Under the pieces are notes generated by a model, which ran no database searches, had not been told where the DNA came from, and was given only the letters and a program-made list of their open reading frames with translations. Source: DATBFG01 sp036558645 (lineage in GTDB: Bacteria; Acidobacteriota; Terriglobia; Terriglobales; Acidobacteriaceae). Taken from it: a stretch of 64,000 nucleotides of DNA. Below, in pieces: positions 61,645 through 64,000 of the stretch (within the stretch, counting starts at the first letter, position 1; each line of letters begins with the position of its first letter). The stretch covers positions 47,315 to 111,314 of the forward strand of contig DATBFG010000120.1 in assembly GCA_036558645.1 (NCBI GenBank). Reading direction: 5' to 3'. A program made the position numbers and the translations under genes.

Positions 61645-62040
61645 ATGAAAGACACATCAAAAGTTGTAGTTTATGAAAAACCGACTTGAAGCAAGTGTCG
61701 CGAGGTCAAGCGGGTCTTGATCGAGAAAGGCATCGATTTTGAAACTATCAACTACATGGAAGAACGGCTCTCGTTCGGCCAACTAAGAGATCTACTTCAT
61801 CGAGCAGGACTCACTCCTCGGGACGCATTGCGAAGCAACGAGGATAGCTATCGGCAGCACGTCGCCGGGAAAAACTTAAGCGATGACCAGCTGCTCGCGA
61901 TCATGGTAAAGCACCCGGAGCTCATGCAGCGTCCCATTGTCGTTCGCAAGGATAAGGCGGTACTGGCACGCCCGGCCGACCGACTGGCTGAACTCCTTGG
62001 AGGGCTTCCAGCGGCGAAGAAACACACTAAGAGTCAATAA
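61645..62040 (+). CDS. ArsC/Spx-family protein with in-frame UGA (probable selenocysteine) at the catalytic Cys
   Basis: 131 aa if UGA 61687-61689 is read as Sec (residue 15). From ATG 61645 the frame reads VVVYEKPT, then TGA, then SKCREVKRVLIEKG and the ArsC/Spx fold (FETINYMEERLSFGQLRDLL, RSNEDSYR, LMQRPIVV). The ArsC/Spx consensus at this place is PTCSKCR, so the stop codon replaces the first, catalytic Cys of the CxxC motif, giving UxxC. Frame and length are otherwise intact, and a SECIS-like hairpin follows. Without Sec insertion only a 107-residue product from TTG 61717 lacking the redox motif is possible. Arsenate reductase or a thiol-disulfide role is open. A true nonsense mutation is the alternative. 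Confidence 0.75.
61704..61722 (+). promoter_or_regulatory. SECIS-like hairpin just downstream of the in-frame UGA
   Basis: Stem GGTCAAG (61704-61710) pairs with CTTGATC (61716-61722): seven pairs including one G-U. The loop is CGGGT (61711-61715). The loop begins 21 bases after the UGA and has a G at its second position, within the general rule for bacterial SECIS elements as I recall it (apical loop about 16-37 nt after UGA, G among the first two loop bases). Confidence 0.65.
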
Positions 62041-62178
62041 GCGCGATCGAGATCTTACGCCAGTTGACTCCAGCATCGAGGATCTCGGGAGGTAGATTTG
62101 TGACCCGATGCGTGCCTACGCTCTTCCATCGACGCCGTAATTGCGCTGCGCGATCAGGATTGATGAGAAGACTGTTCC

Positions 62179-63567
62179 CTATTCTCTAGCGAGATCGTGA
62201 AGGCGCTGCTGCAGATTCTCTTCGCTTAGCCACTGTCCCCGAAGCATCACTCCAGTCCGTTTTGTCACGTTGGTTACATCGTCCAGAGGATTGGCCGAAA
62301 GCAGAATAAAGTCGGCACGGCGGCCCACGGCTACCGTTCCGAATTCGTTTTCCTGATTCAGAAATCTTGCTGCATCACTGGTGCCTGCCTTAATCGCTTC
62401 GTACGGGCTAAGCCCAGCTTTGACGAAATATCTCAGTTCTTCGAGCAGCGAAAAGCCTGGGATCACATTGCGCTTGTAAGCATCGGTCCCAAGAAGGAGG
62501 CCCGCGCCCTTCGCATGCAATGCGCGCACGAGAGCGAGAGCGAACGGCTCAGCCGCAGGCCCCAGCGGAGGAACCTTCATTTGTCCTTCATATCGATCGA
62601 CCACGCCCCGTGGTACTAAGCTTTGCTCCTTCTCCCAGGCAGCGGGGTCAGCATCCCATTGGATTTGTACGATGGTTGGACAAGTCCAGGAGCCCGCGGC
62701 TGCCACCGCTTCTGCAATAGCTGGGAGCTTGTTCAAATCAGCCTGGGCCAATATTTCTGCTGGTGGCAAATTTGCGTGCGCGGTGCTTTCGGGCAGAGCG
62801 GATCGCATGAAGCTGCTAAAGTGTTCGAGCGATTTTTGGTGGGCCTCAACCGCGCCCGCCACACCCACAGCACGTGGGACGTGCCCCATGACGGGTAAGT
62901 GTTGCTCTGCTGCCTCGGCAACGATAGCTTTGTAGACCTGAGAAGAGAGCAGATTGTAAACCTTGATCCCAATGTATCCCGCCTCTTTGTCGTCGCGAAC
63001 CGCCTGCCGAGCCTGCTCCTCTGTGGTGACGACACGCATCCCCGCGAAGCTCGGTGGCTCCCCGTCGGTTACGGGGCCGACAGAGTAAATCGTCGGCCCA
63101 ATGAGTCGGCCTTTCTGTATCTCCTCATTGAGTGCCTGGATGGCTGGGTCTCCCCACATGTTTCGGACAGTCGTAACGCCGTTGGCAACAAATAAAAGTG
63201 CCAGACGCGGGTTCTCTTCTGCATATGTCGCGGCGCTCGAAGCCATTTTCTCCGCGGTCGCTGGGCGGATGAAATGAACGTGCATGTCAGCCAGTCCCGG
63301 CATCAGGAAGTGGTTGGATCCCTCAATCTTCTGACTACCCTTTGGAACCTTGATGGATCGAGTCGGTCCAAGTGCAACGATCTTGCCGTCCTTCACGATG
63401 ACTGCTTGATCGCGCAGAACGATCTCACGATCCATCGGTACGACATTTACATGGATAAAGGCTGTAGTCGGGATGTGTTGTCCTGCTGCGGAGAGACTGC
63501 AGAACGCAATTGCGACAGCGAAAACTAAGGGGACGCTGATTGCACTCCGGTGGATCTCGTGAGCCAA
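62179..63567 (-). CDS. Exported amidohydrolase (imidazolonepropionase/M38-like)
   Basis: About 462 aa. TTG start at 63567 has GGAGG eight bases upstream and gives a Sec signal (ISVPLVFAVAIAFCSLSAAG); an ATG at 63624 would add 19 non-signal residues. TIM-barrel metal ligands are present: HVH in ADMHVHF, a Lys in GIKVY, His in MGHVP and SLEHF, and Asp in LLGTDAYK. Members cleave C-N bonds in cyclic amides or dipeptides in the periplasm; substrate unknown. It is convergent with the ArsC/Spx-like gene. Confidence 0.85.
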   Translation of the reverse strand: MAHEIHRSAISVPLVFAVAIAFCSLSAAGQHIPTTAFIHVNVVPMDREIVLRDQAVIVKDGKIVALGPTRSIKVPKGSQKIEGSNHFLMPGLADMHVHFIRPATAEKMASSAATYAEENPRLALLFVANGVTTVRNMWGDPAIQALNEEIQKGRLIGPTIYSVGPVTDGEPPSFAGMRVVTTEEQARQAVRDDKEAGYIGIKVYNLLSSQVYKAIVAEAAEQHLPVMGHVPRAVGVAGAVEAHQKSLEHFSSFMRSALPESTAHANLPPAEILAQADLNKLPAIAEAVAAAGSWTCPTIVQIQWDADPAAWEKEQSLVPRGVVDRYEGQMKVPPLGPAAEPFALALVRALHAKGAGLLLGTDAYKRNVIPGFSLLEELRYFVKAGLSPYEAIKAGTSDAARFLNQENEFGTVAVGRRADFILLSANPLDDVTNVTKRTGVMLRGQWLSEENLQQRLHDLARE

Positions 63568-63872
63568 AGTGTTTTCCTCCGTCTGGTCGCAAGTATATCC
63601 AAGCTTGACTTGAGCGATCCTCATCCTATGGAGGGACGCTTCCAGATAAGCCTGGGAGGCAGAACTTTGCAGCGGACGTCGAGTATCTACGGGTTAGCAC
63701 TCAAACCGCGAACAGGGTCTTTCGGCCCACACCGCGTCAATGAGTGTAATCGGGATGTTACGCCAGCATTCATCGTGAACGATTTGCTCATCTAAATCCC
63801 GTGGTATAGTTCCCCCCTTGGAGACGGCCCAGAGTTCTAGCGAAGGCTTCTTGGCCCCGAGCGAGGTATCCC
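63568..63872. other. 305-base divergent spacer
   Basis: It lies between the amidohydrolase start (minus) and the start of a new secreted protein gene (plus), so both promoters should be here. A minus-strand frame at 63694-63900 overlaps the new gene's start and has no recognisable motif. Confidence 0.5.
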
Positions 63873-64000
63873 ATGAAGAAGTTGTCTCTGGTTTTGACAA
63901 TCGGCTGTCTAATTTTTTCGCAAGCCAGCCTCGCTTGGGCGCGCCATATCACTAAGGTCTCGGTGGATCAGTTTCCCGCCGCATGTGCGATCAACCTGAA
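63873..64000 (+). CDS. Secreted protein of unknown family, 3' end outside the window
   Basis: Only 42 codons are visible. They begin MKKLSLVLTIGCLIFSQASL, a clear Sec signal, with cleavage probably after SLAWA, and continue ARHITKVSVDQFPAACAIN. A GAGG lies upstream of the ATG. No family can be assigned from this length. Confidence 0.7.
   Translation, partial: MKKLSLVLTIGCLIFSQASLAWARHITKVSVDQFPAACAINL

Noticed and set aside
61717..62040. 107-codon ORF from TTG as a complete ArsC-like protein
   Set aside because: It lacks the N-terminal strand and redox motif of the family; the frame continues upstream through a single UGA to ATG 61645.
63694..63900. Minus-strand frame in the last divergent spacer
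   Set aside because: It overlaps the start of a clear signal-peptide gene on the plus strand and has no known motif.
1..64000. Search for tRNA, rRNA, CRISPR arrays, insertion sequences and prophage genes
   Set aside because: No cloverleaf, spacer-repeat array, transposase motif or phage gene was recognisable by eye in either strand.

Overview
The window looks like chromosomal DNA of a Gram-negative (diderm) acidobacterium, probably class Terriglobia. The evidence is an Oar-like TonB-dependent receptor with an N-terminal carboxypeptidase-regulatory-like domain, a GloVer-repeat secreted protein, a bactofilin, lipoproteins, an OmpA protein and an RND efflux pair. This assignment is inferred from family content; no rRNA or tRNA gene was seen.

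Layout. 1-2.6 kb: end of an ABC-F ATPase, a bactofilin, MsrB. 2.7-31.4 kb: a 26-gene island. A GntR/FCD regulator at 23.2 kb heads a 14-gene leftward run: TonB receptor, flavin reductase plus luciferase-like monooxygenase, a molybdenum hydroxylase with CoxG, two ketopantoate-reductase-like enzymes, two M24 enzymes, one M20 amidohydrolase and a second luciferase-like enzyme of F420 type. Divergently, cofG-cofD-cofC-cofE-cofH-npdG and a three-gene quaternary-amine-type ABC importer form a rightward operon with four-base start/stop overlaps. A Tat-exported M24 protein and a divergent FAH hydrolase plus DRE-TIM lyase flank the far end. 31.4-42 kb: a leftward housekeeping run (ABC exporter, yicC, gmk, rpoZ, coaBC, a membrane protein, a family 4 uracil-DNA glycosylase, priA), then rapZ and a HIT protein. 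42-64 kb: accessory genes, including secreted beta-propeller proteins, an M43 protease fused to a seven-bladed lectin propeller, an RND efflux system, a truncated hemoglobin, an OmpA protein, an ArsC/Spx-like gene with an in-frame UGA at its catalytic cysteine position, and an amidohydrolase.

How the genes work together. The island makes coenzyme F420, recycles it with NADPH (NpdG), and carries enzymes that could use reduced F420, FMN and a molybdenum cofactor to hydroxylate and open a small organic, possibly N-containing, substrate. Amidase-type, reductase-type and C-C-cleaving enzymes could then process the products. Two uptake systems and one dedicated regulator complete the set. The substrate is unknown, and this catabolic role is inferred from gene content.

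The two strongest leads are this F420-linked catabolic island and the probable selenocysteine-containing ArsC/Spx-like protein at 61.6-62.0 kb, where the UGA is followed by a SECIS-like hairpin.
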